Source of the DNA: Neisseria mucosa
GTDB lineage: Bacteria; Pseudomonadota; Gammaproteobacteria; Burkholderiales; Neisseriaceae
Reading direction: 5' to 3'
DNA: 64,000 nucleotides
Assembly: GCF_013267835.1 (NCBI RefSeq)
Contig: NZ_CP053939.1
Location: forward strand, 1,240,001-1,304,000
The first letter of the stretch is position 1. Each line of letters starts with the position of its first letter. This document shows, piece after piece, positions 53,666 through 63,768 of the stretch. Both the position numbers and the translations under genes were made by a program. Under the pieces are notes generated by a model. It made no database searches, was not told where the DNA came from, and saw only the letters and a list, made by a program, of their open reading frames with translations.

Positions 53666-55633
53666 TTATTTTGGTTTAACAATCATTTGGCCAGACATTT
53701 CCATGTGCAATGCGTGGCAGAACCATTGGCAGTAGTACCAGTGTACACCTGGACGGACAGCCTTGAAGGTTACAGAAGATGTAGCTTGCGGGCCAATCTC
53801 CATAGCAATGCCATAACCTTCCAAAGTAAAGCCGTGAGTCAAGTCTTCAATGGTCTCAACGTTGGTTACATATACGGTAACTTCGTCGCCTTGGTTCACT
53901 TCAAATTGAGGAACGCTGTAAGCAGGCGCAACGGCAGTCATATACACGCGTACTTTGTTGCCTTCGCGTACGACTTTGGCAGCTTTTTCCAGCTCAACAC
54001 CGTCTTTTTGAGCTTGTTCCAGAGCTTCTTGCCAGAACCATGGGTCTTTGCGGTCCCAAGTTTTGCTTGGGTTCACTTTAGACGCAGCAACCAAGCACAA
54101 GTCGTGCGGTTCGGCAAAAGTCGGATTGTCATGCACCAGACGCATTTCGTCGCCGGAGATGTCGATCAATTGGTCACACTCAGGTTTCAAAGGACCGGCA
54201 TTCAAGAAGCGGTCTTTAGAGAACTTGTTCAAAGATACCAACCATTTACCGTCGGCTTCTTTGGTTTCGCCCATGGTAGTGTGGTTATGGCCAGGTTGAT
54301 AGTGAACGTCGAGTTTTTGTTTAATCGGATCAATTTTCTCGCCTTTATAGGCTTTAATCGCGTCATCGATGTTCCATTTCACCATTTGGCTGTCGATAAA
54401 CAATGTAGTATAGGCATTGCCGCGACCGTCAAATGCAGTGTGTAATGGGCCAAGACCCAGTTGAGGCTCGGCTACGACAACATCGCGCTCTTTGATTTTG
54501 CCTGAAAACAAGTCATCCAGTTTGCTGACATCCAATACGGTAACGGTTGGAGACAGTTTACCGTTGAGCATGATGTATTTGCCGTCAGGGCTTGCATTAC
54601 AGCCGTGAGGAGAGTTAGGAACCGGGATGTAACGAGTATATGGAGAGTTGGCTTCTGCACGGCCGTCCAACATTTTCACGCCGTTAACTTCTTTGAAGTC
54701 GCCTTTTTTGATGCCTTCTTCGATGGCGGCCAGGTTAAATACCACACACCAGTCTTGCTCGTTAGAAGAAGCACCTTGTACAGTCAGAGCGCGCTCAGAG
54801 TTATAGCAGGTAGAGAAAGAGTATTTACCTTGGTAGTCGGCATCGCCATTATCCAAGTTACCGTCTACCAATACTTGCCATGCGATGTCCATGGTTTCGC
54901 CGTCAATTGCTGTATAAACGGCATTCCAAGTTTTAGGATCATCCCATTTGCCTACGCCGTCAACAGGAACGATATGCTCGCCGTTGGCAAAAACGTAACC
55001 GGTTTTCGGATAACGTTGCGGACGCAGACCGTGGATACCTGAAGCATTAGGAATATCGATGATTTTATCGGTTTTCATTACATCCAAGCGGATACGGCAA
55101 ACACGGGTGTTTGCTTTATCGTTGGCATATGCATAGCGACCGTCGTAAGTCTGATCGGTAAAAGACAAGTGCGGGTGGTGCAAGTCGCCGTTAGGGTAGC
55201 AGCGCAGACCGCTGTCTTGCAGGAATTTACGGGTTTCCGGCGTAATTTTTTCATTCAAAATACGCAGGCTCTCGTTGGTACGCCCCCAACCGGTAGCGCT
55301 GTCCATATTGAATACAGGGATACGCATCAACTCACGCATAGAAGGTACGCCGATCAAGCGCATTTCGCCTGATTGACCGCCTGACAAGAAACCGTAGTAT
55401 TGGTCAAGCTCGCCCGGACCGACTTCGGAAGTTTGTTTACCCGGCTCGGCAGAATGAGCAGCGGCTTTTTCGGCAGGTGCAGCACCGGAAGCAGCAGCTT
55501 TATCACCCTCGCCGTTAGAGCAACCGGCCAAGCCCAACAAACCGGCACCGGCAATACCTGCACCGGAAGCAGCGGCAGTACCTAAGAATGAACGACGGCT
55601 TAAGCCGTTTTGTTCTAATTTTTCGTCTGACAT
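53666..55633 (-). CDS. nosZ: Nitrous-oxide reductase (Tat-exported, clade I)
   Basis: A 655-residue periplasmic copper enzyme that reduces N2O to N2. AAGGAG lies seven bases before the ATG. A Tat signal ([11 protein letters not shown], residues about 11-21) leads to a short Ala-rich linker. The seven-bladed propeller carries CuZ ligands in [46 protein letters not shown] and [12 protein letters not shown]. The C-terminal cupredoxin domain holds the CuA site C635-x-W637-x-C639-x3-H643-x2-M646, with the further His in DLTHGF. No frameshift or stop is seen, in contrast to the damaged nosZ genes I recall for the pathogenic species. Confidence 0.97.
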   Translation of the reverse strand: MSDEKLEQNGLSRRSFLGTAAASGAGIAGAGLLGLAGCSNGEGDKAAASGAAPAEKAAAHSAEPGKQTSEVGPGELDQYYGFLSGGQSGEMRLIGVPSMRELMRIPVFNMDSATGWGRTNESLRILNEKITPETRKFLQDSGLRCYPNGDLHHPHLSFTDQTYDGRYAYANDKANTRVCRIRLDVMKTDKIIDIPNASGIHGLRPQRYPKTGYVFANGEHIVPVDGVGKWDDPKTWNAVYTAIDGETMDIAWQVLVDGNLDNGDADYQGKYSFSTCYNSERALTVQGASSNEQDWCVVFNLAAIEEGIKKGDFKEVNGVKMLDGRAEANSPYTRYIPVPNSPHGCNASPDGKYIMLNGKLSPTVTVLDVSKLDDLFSGKIKERDVVVAEPQLGLGPLHTAFDGRGNAYTTLFIDSQMVKWNIDDAIKAYKGEKIDPIKQKLDVHYQPGHNHTTMGETKEADGKWLVSLNKFSKDRFLNAGPLKPECDQLIDISGDEMRLVHDNPTFAEPHDLCLVAASKVNPSKTWDRKDPWFWQEALEQAQKDGVELEKAAKVVREGNKVRVYMTAVAPAYSVPQFEVNQGDEVTVYVTNVETIEDLTHGFTLEGYGIAMEIGPQATSSVTFKAVRPGVHWYYCQWFCHALHMEMSGQMIVKPK

Positions 55634-55741
55634 ACGACACTCCTTGGATAAAATCCGGCGGCCGATTTTTCAGACGGCCTGCCGATGAAAAACTTTCTAA
55701 GTCGGGCTGCCGATACAGCCCTCTTTTTTATTGATAAATTA

Positions 55742-58087
55742 CTACTTGTCGACACTGATTGCCGATTCTTTTTTAACAAACTGGACGACTTGTTCTTGGG
55801 CATTTTGCGTTGATGCCGCATCATGCTGATCAGCTTTTGCCGCCGCTTGTTTTTGTTTTTTCTTATTCGTTGCCACTACTTGAGGACAACGCGTATCGTG
55901 ATGATACATTACCTGACAATGCAGACATTGGATACATTCGTTCGGATGAATGTCGCCTTCAGGTGCGATTGCCTGTACTGGACATTCGTGTGTACAAATC
56001 TGGCATGGATTACCGCACATTTTATAACGGCGCAGCCAATCAAACACACGGAAGCGACCCGGCAATGCGATACCTGCACCCAAAGGACACAGATAACGGC
56101 AGAAGAAACGTTCGATGAACAAGCCTGCAATCAGCAAAGCGGCAGCGAACAGAACAAACCACCATTCACGCATGAATTTCAAAATAATTGCAGTTTTGAA
56201 AGGCTCAATTTCAGCAAATTTTTCAGCCGTACCCAAATCGTACAGGGAAATTGCCAACAAGGCGAAGAAAATTACATATTTAATCGCACTCAGACGGGTA
56301 TGCAACAAGTGTGGCACGGTAATTTGTTTCAGACCCAATTTTTTGGCGATACGGTTGGTTAACTCTTGCAATGCACCGAAAGGACACAGCCATCCACAGA
56401 ATGTACCGCGGTTCCACAACAGCATGGTCGCCGCCGTAAAGAGCCACAGAATGAATACCAGCGGATCCATCAGGAAAAATTCCCAGTGGAACTCAGTCAA
56501 AACAGCTGAGAACAACGTCAAAGTATTCACTACCGATAATTGTGCCTGAGCATACCAGCCGATATAAAACAGCGTAAAGGTCAGGAAACAGAGACGGAAT
56601 CGGTCATACCATTTTTCGTAACGGACAATCCAATCTTGGAACAGGAATACCAACAGAAGAATTGTCAAAGCAATACCGACAACCACGATTTGACCTTGTT
56701 TGGCTTTCCAAACCTGTTTCCAAAGTTGGTTGGATACGCCCTCCTCAGCCGTTGCATCCTCTGCAATACCTGTACTTTCTTCAGGAGCAGAGGCTGCCGC
56801 AGCCACCGGCTCAACCGGTGCGCTTATTTCAACCGGCGGTGCTTTAGGATCGTCAACGTAGTAGCCTTTTGGCAATTCATAATCCAAATCGGCAGTTACA
56901 AATGCCTTATCATTTACGCTCAATACGCGTTGAATCATCAATTGCAAACGCCATGGCTCAGCACCATCAAATTCCACACCTTCGGGGATAGTGAACCAAG
57001 AAACTTCTTTAAATGCAGGCGCACCTTCGGCGGATAAAGCAACTACACGTTCATGTTGCGCATCGGTAAAGCGGAAGCTGGTATCGCCTTGAATCATTTC
57101 AATACGGTCAAAGATACCGCCGCGGACATAACCCGAACCTTTCCAAGAATAGCGACCCTCGCCGGCCACCATCACGGCTTCTTGGCCCGGTTTCAAACGT
57201 TTTTGCAGGTTGTTCCAACCGGCTTCACCTAAAAGGCTTTTACCGATGGAAGGTTGGCTGACCAAGGCAACATACAGATCAATAAATGTATCGTTACCAT
57301 CGCCCTGCTCTGCATGATCTGCCACACCCGCTTTACCGCTTTTCTCAAACAGTTTATTGATTTCGTCGATAGAAATATGCAAATGACCGACGGCTTTTTG
57401 TTCCAAAAGCGCATTCCATGACAGGATATCTTGTTTATCTTGATTGGCAACGCGACGCGGACGGGTTTGAACGGCAGGCTCGGCAGACTGTTCGCCGGAA
57501 GCAGCTGCCGTACCGGCTTGAACCGCTTTATCTGTACCCAAATGATATTGATGGATTACTGCTTTAACAGAGCGCTGAATACTGTCATTGATAACCATCA
57601 GGGTTACAGTCGCGCCACTAATAATATCCCCTGGTGCAACACCTGGTTGAGGCGGGTTTTTAATAAAATTTAAGCCGATATATTTGTAAATGAATTTATC
57701 GACACGGGATTGCGGGATACCGATCAGCATAATCGGCTCATGGTGTTCAACCAATTTCGCGCCGGCAATAGTGCCATCATTGGCCAAGGCAACCATCGTA
57801 TCGATCGGTTTGCTCGAATAACCGCGCGTATTGACCACGTCAGTCGTGATATAAACCAAGCCAAGCTGCTCTTCGCCCTTGTACACGCGAGCAACCAAGG
57901 GCTTACCTTCAGGCTTACCGTAGCGGTCAGCACCTGGGAAAATTTCAGACGGCTGAACTTTTGCCAAGAAATCAGGCAAGCGTTCCGCGTAAGCAGGCAG
58001 GCTTACCATCATCATGAAAAATACAGCGAACAGCATAAGGATTCGTTTCCAAATGCCACTTAAACACTTTACTTCAAGGCAGGACAT
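55742..58087 (-). CDS. nosR: NosR electron-donor/regulatory flavoprotein
   Basis: A 781-residue membrane protein that supplies electrons to NosZ. A signal/anchor helix (about 12-34) is followed by the periplasmic FMN-binding domain with SGATVT at residues 157-162, the site of covalent FMN. Several membrane spans come next (about 470-690) with the cytoplasmic CGWLCPFGALQE and CRYLCPLGAG motifs (CxxxCP), and a C-terminal ferredoxin domain with CGNPCQICTHECP and CIQCLHC for two 4Fe-4S clusters. It is the first gene of the nos cluster; a single DUS at 55668-55680 lies between it and nosZ. Confidence 0.95.
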   Translation of the reverse strand: MSCLEVKCLSGIWKRILMLFAVFFMMMVSLPAYAERLPDFLAKVQPSEIFPGADRYGKPEGKPLVARVYKGEEQLGLVYITTDVVNTRGYSSKPIDTMVALANDGTIAGAKLVEHHEPIMLIGIPQSRVDKFIYKYIGLNFIKNPPQPGVAPGDIISGATVTLMVINDSIQRSVKAVIHQYHLGTDKAVQAGTAAASGEQSAEPAVQTRPRRVANQDKQDILSWNALLEQKAVGHLHISIDEINKLFEKSGKAGVADHAEQGDGNDTFIDLYVALVSQPSIGKSLLGEAGWNNLQKRLKPGQEAVMVAGEGRYSWKGSGYVRGGIFDRIEMIQGDTSFRFTDAQHERVVALSAEGAPAFKEVSWFTIPEGVEFDGAEPWRLQLMIQRVLSVNDKAFVTADLDYELPKGYYVDDPKAPPVEISAPVEPVAAAASAPEESTGIAEDATAEEGVSNQLWKQVWKAKQGQIVVVGIALTILLLVFLFQDWIVRYEKWYDRFRLCFLTFTLFYIGWYAQAQLSVVNTLTLFSAVLTEFHWEFFLMDPLVFILWLFTAATMLLWNRGTFCGWLCPFGALQELTNRIAKKLGLKQITVPHLLHTRLSAIKYVIFFALLAISLYDLGTAEKFAEIEPFKTAIILKFMREWWFVLFAAALLIAGLFIERFFCRYLCPLGAGIALPGRFRVFDWLRRYKMCGNPCQICTHECPVQAIAPEGDIHPNECIQCLHCQVMYHHDTRCPQVVATNKKKQKQAAAKADQHDAASTQNAQEQVVQFVKKESAISVDK

Positions 58088-58123
58088 GGCTATTCCCGAT
58101 ATATCGATACTCTAAACACTGAT

Positions 58124-58165
58124 ATTATATGAATCATCTATCAGCAATAATTTGATTAAAATCAA
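58124..58165 (-). promoter_or_regulatory. FNR-dependent promoter of the nos cluster
   Basis: A perfect FNR box TTGAT-TAAA-ATCAA spans 58152-58165. On the minus strand a perfect TATAAT lies at 58124-58129, which predicts a start near 58117 and puts the box centre at about -41.5, the exact class II position for FNR activation. nosR begins 30 bases further on. This indicates anaerobic induction of N2O respiration. No separate NsrR-type site was recognised. Confidence 0.85.
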
Positions 58166-58455
58166 AATTACAAATCTTAAAACCAGATTCTATATGCTAA
58201 TAATACTTTAGAACTATATTGAACAATCCCATCTTCGGTAGACATGAAACATAGGAAAATCAACCCGATTCAACAAATCTTCTTATATTATTAATTTATT
58301 TATAATAATACTCAAAACAATTCCCAAAATTCTATTCAGCATATATTAAAGCAGAATACAAAGATTCGATTTTAATTTCAATAGGCCGTCTGAAAATAAT
58401 CTAAAAAACTTTAGTCCCCCATTCTTTCAACACAAAATATACTTTCCGTACAAAC
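58166..58455. other. AT-rich spacer between nosR promoter and porin terminator
   Basis: About 290 bases of AT-rich sequence with one DUS copy near 58383-58396 and no credible ORF. Confidence 0.5.
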
Positions 58456-58486
58456 AAAAAGAGCCTGTATAACACAGGCTCTTTTT
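58456..58486. terminator. Terminator of the porin gene
   Basis: AAAAAGAGCCTGT and ACAGGCTCTTTTT-type arms form a perfect 13-bp stem with a short loop, about 20 bases past the porin stop. It is not DUS-based and suits a highly expressed gene. Confidence 0.9.
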
Positions 58487-58507
58487 TCAGACTAATCTTA
58501 AGTCAGA

Positions 58508-59569
58508 TTAGAATTTGTGACGCAGGCCAACAGTACCAGCAGTTTTCTCGTATTTATAGTCGCCTTTGCCTTCTTTCAACCAACCAGCTGACAACAGGGC
58601 AGAAGTGCGTTTAGAGAAGTCGTAGTCAGCACCAACGATAACTTGGTTGTAAGCGCTGTTCTTTTGTTTCACGCCTTCTTCTTTAACTTTGAAGCCGTGA
58701 GCGTAAGAAACACGAGGAGTCACGTTGCCGAAGCGGTAAGCAGCAGTTGCACCAACTTCAGTACGTTCGTTTTTCTTAGCACCAGCTACGTCAGCTTTGA
58801 AGCCTTCGTATTGACCTACAACAGCAACCATCAGGTTGTTAGCATCATAACCAGCAGTCAGACGGTGAGCTTGGTGATCTTTGTAAGTACCAGCAGCCAA
58901 AGTAGTGTTGTGGTTGAATGCATCCAGGTAACCAGAAGTCAAGTCAGCACGTTTAGCATAAGAACCAGCGTAGCGACCGAAGAAACCAGAATTTTCGTAG
59001 TTCAAGCCCAAGTCGTAAGATTCACGGCTTTTTACAGCGTGATCGTATTTATCGCTAGGATTAGCATTGTCGCGAGGTTGGTATTGTACGCTTGCGCTGA
59101 AACCACCAAACACAGGAGTGTCGTAACGTACAGATACTTTACGAGTATCTACACGTTTGATTTTACCCAATTGCAGAGCGTCTGCGTTAGCATTACTAGA
59201 TTCCCAAGGGTCGAAGCTGTCGCTGCTGTTTTTCAGAGAAGTATCCAATTTACCAGCACGAACTTTACCGAAACCGCCTTCCAAGCCCAAGAAAGATTCA
59301 CGGGTCGCGAAACCAGAATCACCACCGGCGATAGAAGTGTTTTGTTCAACTTGCCAAATAGCGTTCAGGTTGCTACCCAAGTGTTCGTGGCCTTTGAAGC
59401 CGATGCGAGAACCATAGTCAGCAATCTCAGTAGCAGTTTTAGAAGTAGTCTTACCTTCTTTTACTTTAGAAATTTCAACGCCGGCTTTAACTTGACCGTA
59501 CAGAGTCACATCAGCCATAGCTGCAACAGGCAGAGCTGCCAAAGTCAGAGCAATCAGAGATTTTTTCAT
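58508..59569 (-). CDS. porB: Neisserial trimeric porin (PorB-like)
   Basis: A 353-residue outer-membrane porin. The signal peptide MKKSLIALTLAALPVAAMA is followed by DVTLYGQVKAGVE, the canonical start of neisserial porins, then SRIGFKGHEHLGSNLNAIWQVEQ, ESFLGLEGGFGKVRAGKLDT, and a final strand TVGLRHKF ending in Phe for BAM recognition. Length and the KxGxxDD-like constriction residues fit a 16-strand PorB barrel. Variable stretches, for example around residues 160-190, would be surface loops. It stands alone with its own promoter and terminator. PorA is an alternative name but is limited to the meningococcal lineage. Confidence 0.9.
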   Translation of the reverse strand: MKKSLIALTLAALPVAAMADVTLYGQVKAGVEISKVKEGKTTSKTATEIADYGSRIGFKGHEHLGSNLNAIWQVEQNTSIAGGDSGFATRESFLGLEGGFGKVRAGKLDTSLKNSSDSFDPWESSNANADALQLGKIKRVDTRKVSVRYDTPVFGGFSASVQYQPRDNANPSDKYDHAVKSRESYDLGLNYENSGFFGRYAGSYAKRADLTSGYLDAFNHNTTLAAGTYKDHQAHRLTAGYDANNLMVAVVGQYEGFKADVAGAKKNERTEVGATAAYRFGNVTPRVSYAHGFKVKEEGVKQKNSAYNQVIVGADYDFSKRTSALLSAGWLKEGKGDYKYEKTAGTVGLRHKF

Positions 59570-59642
59570 TGCTGTATTCCTTTTCTATTGTGAAGAAATA
59601 ACTTAAGCAGACCGGACAATCCGCTTAGGCTTACATTATCGC

Positions 59643-59659
59643 TGGAATCAGCGATTCCA
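59643..59659. promoter_or_regulatory. Perfect palindrome in the porin leader
   Basis: TGGAATC-AGC-GATTCCA is a 7-3-7 perfect inverted repeat. It lies right after the predicted transcription start of the porin gene, so it is either an operator or a hairpin at the 5' end of the mRNA that could protect it from decay. Confidence 0.6.
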
Positions 59660-59667
59660 TGACTGTT

Positions 59668-59696
59668 ACTATAATTGCTCCTCTCTAAAAAAACAA
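59668..59696 (-). promoter_or_regulatory. Predicted porin promoter
   Basis: On the minus strand TTGTTT, 17 bases, then TATAGT, predicting a start near 59661 and a leader of about 90 bases. AAAGGAA precedes the ATG. The 313-base intergenic region otherwise holds only AT-rich sequence; a 68-codon plus-strand ORF (59724-59930) lacks a ribosome site and is not called. Confidence 0.6.
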
Positions 59697-59882
59697 ACTT
59701 TATTCAATCCACCCCCACCACCCTTGAAACCCAGCAAAGGCAAACACAGCCTAAAAAAAGGAAATTTATTATTTAAAATCAATGATAAATTTCTTTTAAA
59801 ACCAATTGTGCATTTTTACAACACTTTATTAATTTACACATCAATCACGCTATTTTGTTGCTTTTATACCAACAGTCCGCAG

Positions 59883-60728
59883 TCAGGCCGTCTGAAAACC
59901 ATTACCCAGAACACTCATCCACTCGGGTAGAGATAGTTGCGTCACGCCAAATTCACCAGGATAGTCAACACCGGTTAAATACAGGCCATCAGACATAAAA
60001 GTTGGCGGAGCCATCAATCTACTTTTTGCGTGAAAGACCGACTCAAACTCATCTACACTGATTCTGCCGCTACCCACATACACTAATGCCCCCATAATAT
60101 TGCGTACCATATGATGTAAGAATGCATTCCCATGCAAATCAAGGCACAGATAACGAGAAGTTCCACTAATCTTTGTACTATATAGTGTCTTTATAGGGGA
60201 TTTCGCCTGACATTCGGCCGCTCGAAAGCTAGAAAAGTCATGTTCACCCTCCAATAAGGCAGCAGCCTGCCTCATTAGATTTAAATCTAATTTCAAATGC
60301 GTCCACCCCACCCTGCCGACTAACAACGGAGAGCGAACCGGAGATGACTCCAGTAAATAACGGTAATGCCGGCCATAAGCATCAAATCGGGCATTGAAAT
60401 GCGGTGCAACTTTTTGTGCAAGCAATACAGCCACACCGTCAGGCAAATGCGCATTGACTCCACGCACCCACGCTTGCTCCGGACGGCTTACAGATGTATC
60501 AAAGTGTACAACCTGAGCTGTCGCATGCACGCCCGTATCCGTCCTTCCCGCAACAATCGTATTAATCCGCTCTCCTGCTATTGAAGTTAATGCCTGCTCT
60601 AAGGCCGTCTGAACAGTCGGCAGGTCTCCGGCCTGTTTTTGCCAACCATAAAAACGGCTTCCGTCATAAGAGAGGGTTAAAGCCCAACGCTGAACGGAAC
60701 TTCCTGTTGTATTCGTTTGTTCGGTCAT
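59883..60728 (-). CDS. truA: tRNA pseudouridine synthase A
   Basis: A 281-residue enzyme that makes pseudouridine at positions 38-40 of tRNA anticodon arms. [16 protein letters not shown] opens the catalytic domain, the nucleophile Asp64 is in GRTDTGVHA, and [30 protein letters not shown] and [17 protein letters not shown] are the other family blocks. The last four codons (Phe-Gln-Thr-Ala) and the stop are written by a DUS copy. A further in-frame DUS lies near 60602. It lies downstream of the FimV-like gene, beyond its terminator. Confidence 0.95.
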   Translation of the reverse strand: MTEQTNTTGSSVQRWALTLSYDGSRFYGWQKQAGDLPTVQTALEQALTSIAGERINTIVAGRTDTGVHATAQVVHFDTSVSRPEQAWVRGVNAHLPDGVAVLLAQKVAPHFNARFDAYGRHYRYLLESSPVRSPLLVGRVGWTHLKLDLNLMRQAAALLEGEHDFSSFRAAECQAKSPIKTLYSTKISGTSRYLCLDLHGNAFLHHMVRNIMGALVYVGSGRISVDEFESVFHAKSRLMAPPTFMSDGLYLTGVDYPGEFGVTQLSLPEWMSVLGNGFQTA

Positions 60729-60785
60729 TTTTGATACTTCTTATAAATTGATATTGTTGTCCACGCTCAAATAACAAATATTAAA

Positions 60786-60806
60786 AGGCGTGATCATCAC
60801 ACGCCT
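60786..60806. terminator. Hairpin upstream of truA
   Basis: AGGCGTG, seven-base loop, CACGCCT forms a 7-bp stem in the truA leader region, followed by a lone DUS near 60819-60831. Role unclear; it may be an attenuator or a weak terminator. Confidence 0.4.
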
Positions 60807-60922
60807 CTCATCATGTATTTCAGACGGCCTTTATCTTCGTTCACCATATAGAACTGCCATGCAATACTGTCATATCTAAAAATGGATTCGGCCCAAATCT
60901 CATCTTTTAATTTACCATAAAA

Positions 60923-60947
60923 AAGATGCCGTCTGAAACGGCATCTT
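60923..60947 (-). terminator. DUS-derived terminator of the FimV/TspA gene
   Basis: AAGATGCCGT, CTGAA, ACGGCATCTT: one AT-type DUS supplies the left arm and loop, while the right arm is not a second DUS but a complement of its first half. A T run follows on the minus strand. Confidence 0.8.
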
Positions 60948-60961
60948 CATTTGACTGACAC

Positions 60962-62929
60962 TTATGCGCCAAGTTCTTTCATCAGTTTTTGGGCTTTATG
61001 CAGAATATCGCCTTCAGCTTCTTCAATCAGCCCTTGCAATGTTTCTCGGGCTGCCTCAGGATCACCAATCTCGATATACATCTTAGCCAAATCATATTTA
61101 GCCTCGAGCGGAGCAGTCATACCGACTGATTCTGAAACAAAGCCTCTTTCGCTATTGCTTTTATCGGCAGCCACTGAAACATCTTCAGCTTCCCATTCCA
61201 ATGCACCTTCTTCAATCACAAACTCGGAAGCAGCTTCTTTTTTCTCTGCTTCTTCTTTGGTTTCTTGAATTTGCACGTCCTGATCTTGCTTGACATCAAA
61301 TGGCAGCACATGGTCGTCTGAATTTTCAGGCGTTTCTACTGTAAACTCTAGCGGCTCTTCATTTCGCTCAGGCATAACAACAGATACCGGCTGATACGGA
61401 TTTTCCGGCTCAGGCTCGTACACGCTTTCTGTCGACTCAATATTGTCCCAATCCGCATGACGGCGTTGCTCTGTTTCTGCATCATGCGTTACCGCACTGG
61501 AAAGAATGCCTGCCTGACTATGGTCAATTTTACCCAAGTCGAGTTTGACATCGTCAACATTGGAAGATTCTTCTACTTCATTGATAACGATATCATCTTC
61601 AAAATCATCTTCGACAAGCAAACCTTCTTGAGTTTTTTCAGACGGCATTACTTTGCTTGCGACAACCGCAGCAGCGGCTGAAGCAGCAACACTTTTCTGT
61701 ACAGGCTTTTCTTCACCCTTACGACTTACAGACTCGGCTTTCGGTTCGTCTTTACGTTTACCGGCAGCTCTCAACAACAGCCAAGCAGCAATAAGGGCTG
61801 CACCGCCTGCCAACAGCCATTTCCACAAATTGCCGTCTGATTCACTCTCTGCCGGCTCTGCAGCAGAATCAGTCGTAGCAACAGGTTCTGAAGCCAATAC
61901 ATTCTCTTGATTATCGGAAGCCATAACATCTTGAACATCAGAAGCAGGAGCTGCTGATGCTGCATTTTCATTGACAGCCGCAGATGCTGCTTGCTCTGTT
62001 TGCGCAGCTGAAGCTTGTTTCACTTCTTCCTGTTGCTGAAGATTTGCGCCGGCATCTTTAACCTGAGTTTCAGTCTGAGCATCAGGCGGAGTAACAGGTT
62101 TTTCTGTTTTAGCTTCTGTCGCATTGGCGGCTTCATTGCCTTTTTCCGGCGCCGTATCGGCTTTAACAGGCGCAGATGCAGCCAAGCGTTGCAACTCACT
62201 ACGGCTCGGGATATTCAGCACTTTACCTGCCAACATACGGTTGGCATTGTTATCAATAAACACATCCGGATTGGCATTAACCAACGCTTGAATGGTTTGA
62301 TCCAAGGTCATACCTTGCGGACGGATGCTGGACGCAATGGCAATCAGGGTTTCACCCGTACGCACCAAATGCTGTCTGCCTGAACGTACGGCCATATCGT
62401 TTTTAGCAGAGGCCGTCTGAACTTGTTTTTTCTCAGCCTTACGTTGCACATCTTTACGCACTTGAGCTACCTGATTGCCTGCTGCTTTATTATTTTTTGT
62501 TGCAGGCTGTTGGGCATTGCGTGTCGGCTCGAAGGATTGGGATTCGGCAGCCTGACGGGTGCGGACGGATGCCGCATCTTTAGCGTCGTATCCGGCCGGA
62601 TCAATGATGGCAGTGTATTCACGCGATTGCGCGCCGACACCTACTTGGAAAACCAAAACAGGATCTTTAATGGCTTTGGAAGAACGAATCGTAACGACTG
62701 CCTTATCGCCTGATTTGCGTACTGCCGCACGCAAATTGCCATTTGAAATAGTGGCCTTGCCGCCGTTAAGCAGAGCCTGGGCTTCCTCGCCTGTTACGGT
62801 AATACTGCCTGTAAAAGGTTCGCCCAGATGAGATTGGACATTCAAGCCGCCCAAACCTGCTGAAGCACCGAGCGATGTCATCAAAGCGATAGAAGCTGTA
62901 ATTAATTTAATATTGTGATGTTTTTTCAA
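60962..62929 (-). CDS. fimV: FimV/HubP-like peptidoglycan-binding protein (TspA of Neisseria)
   Basis: A 655-residue membrane protein. Start codon is TTG with AGGGGATC before it; no ATG is available upstream in frame. Signal peptide 1-24 leads to the FimV N-domain (GLGGLNVQSHLGEPFTGSITV...), a LysM domain near 188-245 (HLVRTGETLIAIASSI ... NRMLAGKVLNIP), a long Ala/Glu/Gln-rich spacer, one membrane helix at about 368-388 (LWKWLLAGGAALIAAWLLL), an acidic cytoplasmic region and the C-terminal FimV TPR-like motif KYDLAKMYIEIGDPEAARETLQGLIEEA. Homologues act in pilus biogenesis and pole organisation; meningococcal TspA is a T-cell antigen. Confidence 0.88.
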   Translation of the reverse strand: MKKHHNIKLITASIALMTSLGASAGLGGLNVQSHLGEPFTGSITVTGEEAQALLNGGKATISNGNLRAAVRKSGDKAVVTIRSSKAIKDPVLVFQVGVGAQSREYTAIIDPAGYDAKDAASVRTRQAAESQSFEPTRNAQQPATKNNKAAGNQVAQVRKDVQRKAEKKQVQTASAKNDMAVRSGRQHLVRTGETLIAIASSIRPQGMTLDQTIQALVNANPDVFIDNNANRMLAGKVLNIPSRSELQRLAASAPVKADTAPEKGNEAANATEAKTEKPVTPPDAQTETQVKDAGANLQQQEEVKQASAAQTEQAASAAVNENAASAAPASDVQDVMASDNQENVLASEPVATTDSAAEPAESESDGNLWKWLLAGGAALIAAWLLLRAAGKRKDEPKAESVSRKGEEKPVQKSVAASAAAAVVASKVMPSEKTQEGLLVEDDFEDDIVINEVEESSNVDDVKLDLGKIDHSQAGILSSAVTHDAETEQRRHADWDNIESTESVYEPEPENPYQPVSVVMPERNEEPLEFTVETPENSDDHVLPFDVKQDQDVQIQETKEEAEKKEAASEFVIEEGALEWEAEDVSVAADKSNSERGFVSESVGMTAPLEAKYDLAKMYIEIGDPEAARETLQGLIEEAEGDILHKAQKLMKELGA

Positions 62930-63234
62930 AACTGATCCCCTGTTCGGAAATTATGGTACTGACCAATGTGCGCGCATTTAACCATATATTTACTAGATAT
63001 TACGTCATGATATATTTTTAACCCATTTCTGCCAAGCAATACAGGCCATTCAGCCTGAAATTCCTTGGTAAATCTATTACTTTTGCATGCTTGTGTTTCT
63101 TTTTTACAAATTTCTCCGACCCAAAACAAATATTTTATATAAATATATGCGGCATTAAAGTCATGAGGGAAGGTGCAAAAAAACACATCTGCCTGTATGA
63201 TTAGCATTTACTCAATTAGTTTCATCATTAACAT
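62930..63234. other. Gene-free divergent region between fimV and yciB
   Basis: About 305 AT-rich bases containing promoters for both directions. Several TATAAT-like hexamers occur, but no pair with proper -35 spacing stands out. No DUS and no ORF with a ribosome site are present. Confidence 0.45.
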
Positions 63235-63768
63235 ATGAAAGTTTTGAGCGACTTATTCGCCGTATTCTTATTTTTCATTACATACATCATCACCAAAGAC
63301 ATGATTGCCGCAACGGCTGTTGCGGTTATAGTTGGCATTGCCCAAGCTGCGCTGACCTTTTGGAAACACCGCAAACTGGACACCATGCAATGGATCAGCC
63401 TGATTTTGATTGTCTTTTTTGGCGGTGCAACGATTTTACTGAAAGACAACCGCTTCATCATGTGGAAACCGACCGTTCTGTTTTGGATCGGCGCGATCGT
63501 CATGCTGTTTAGTCATCTTGCCGGTAAAAACGGGCTAAAAGCCGTGATGGGTAAAGAAATGCAGCTTCCTGATTTTGTATGGACGCGCCTGACTTATGCA
63601 TGGATTGGCTTCCTGATTTTTATGGGGGCTGCCAATCTCTTTGTCTTTACGTATTTTCCAGACCAATGGGTCAATTACAAATTGTTCGGCACATTGGGTT
63701 TCACAATCATTTTTTCTATCGCACAGGGCATGTATCTGATGCGTTTCCAGCCTAAGGAGGATCAATAA
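63235..63768 (+). CDS. yciB: Septation protein A / intracellular septation YciB
   Basis: A 177-residue inner-membrane protein with five spans. It starts MKVLSDLFAVFLFFITYIITKDMIAATAVAV, and KHRKLDTMQWISLILIVFFGGATILLKDNRFIMWKPTVLFWI and LTYAWIGFLIFMGAANLFVFTYFPDQWVNYKLFGTLGFT are the diagnostic YciB/IspZ blocks. It affects envelope and septum integrity. It is followed with a one-base overlap (TAATG) by a yciI-like gene, the same neighbour as in other proteobacteria. Confidence 0.94.
   Translation: MKVLSDLFAVFLFFITYIITKDMIAATAVAVIVGIAQAALTFWKHRKLDTMQWISLILIVFFGGATILLKDNRFIMWKPTVLFWIGAIVMLFSHLAGKNGLKAVMGKEMQLPDFVWTRLTYAWIGFLIFMGAANLFVFTYFPDQWVNYKLFGTLGFTIIFSIAQGMYLMRFQPKEDQ

Noticed and set aside
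59724..59930. 68-codon ORF between porin and truA
   Set aside because: Lacks a ribosome site, runs into the 3' end of truA, and its end is written by a DUS copy.
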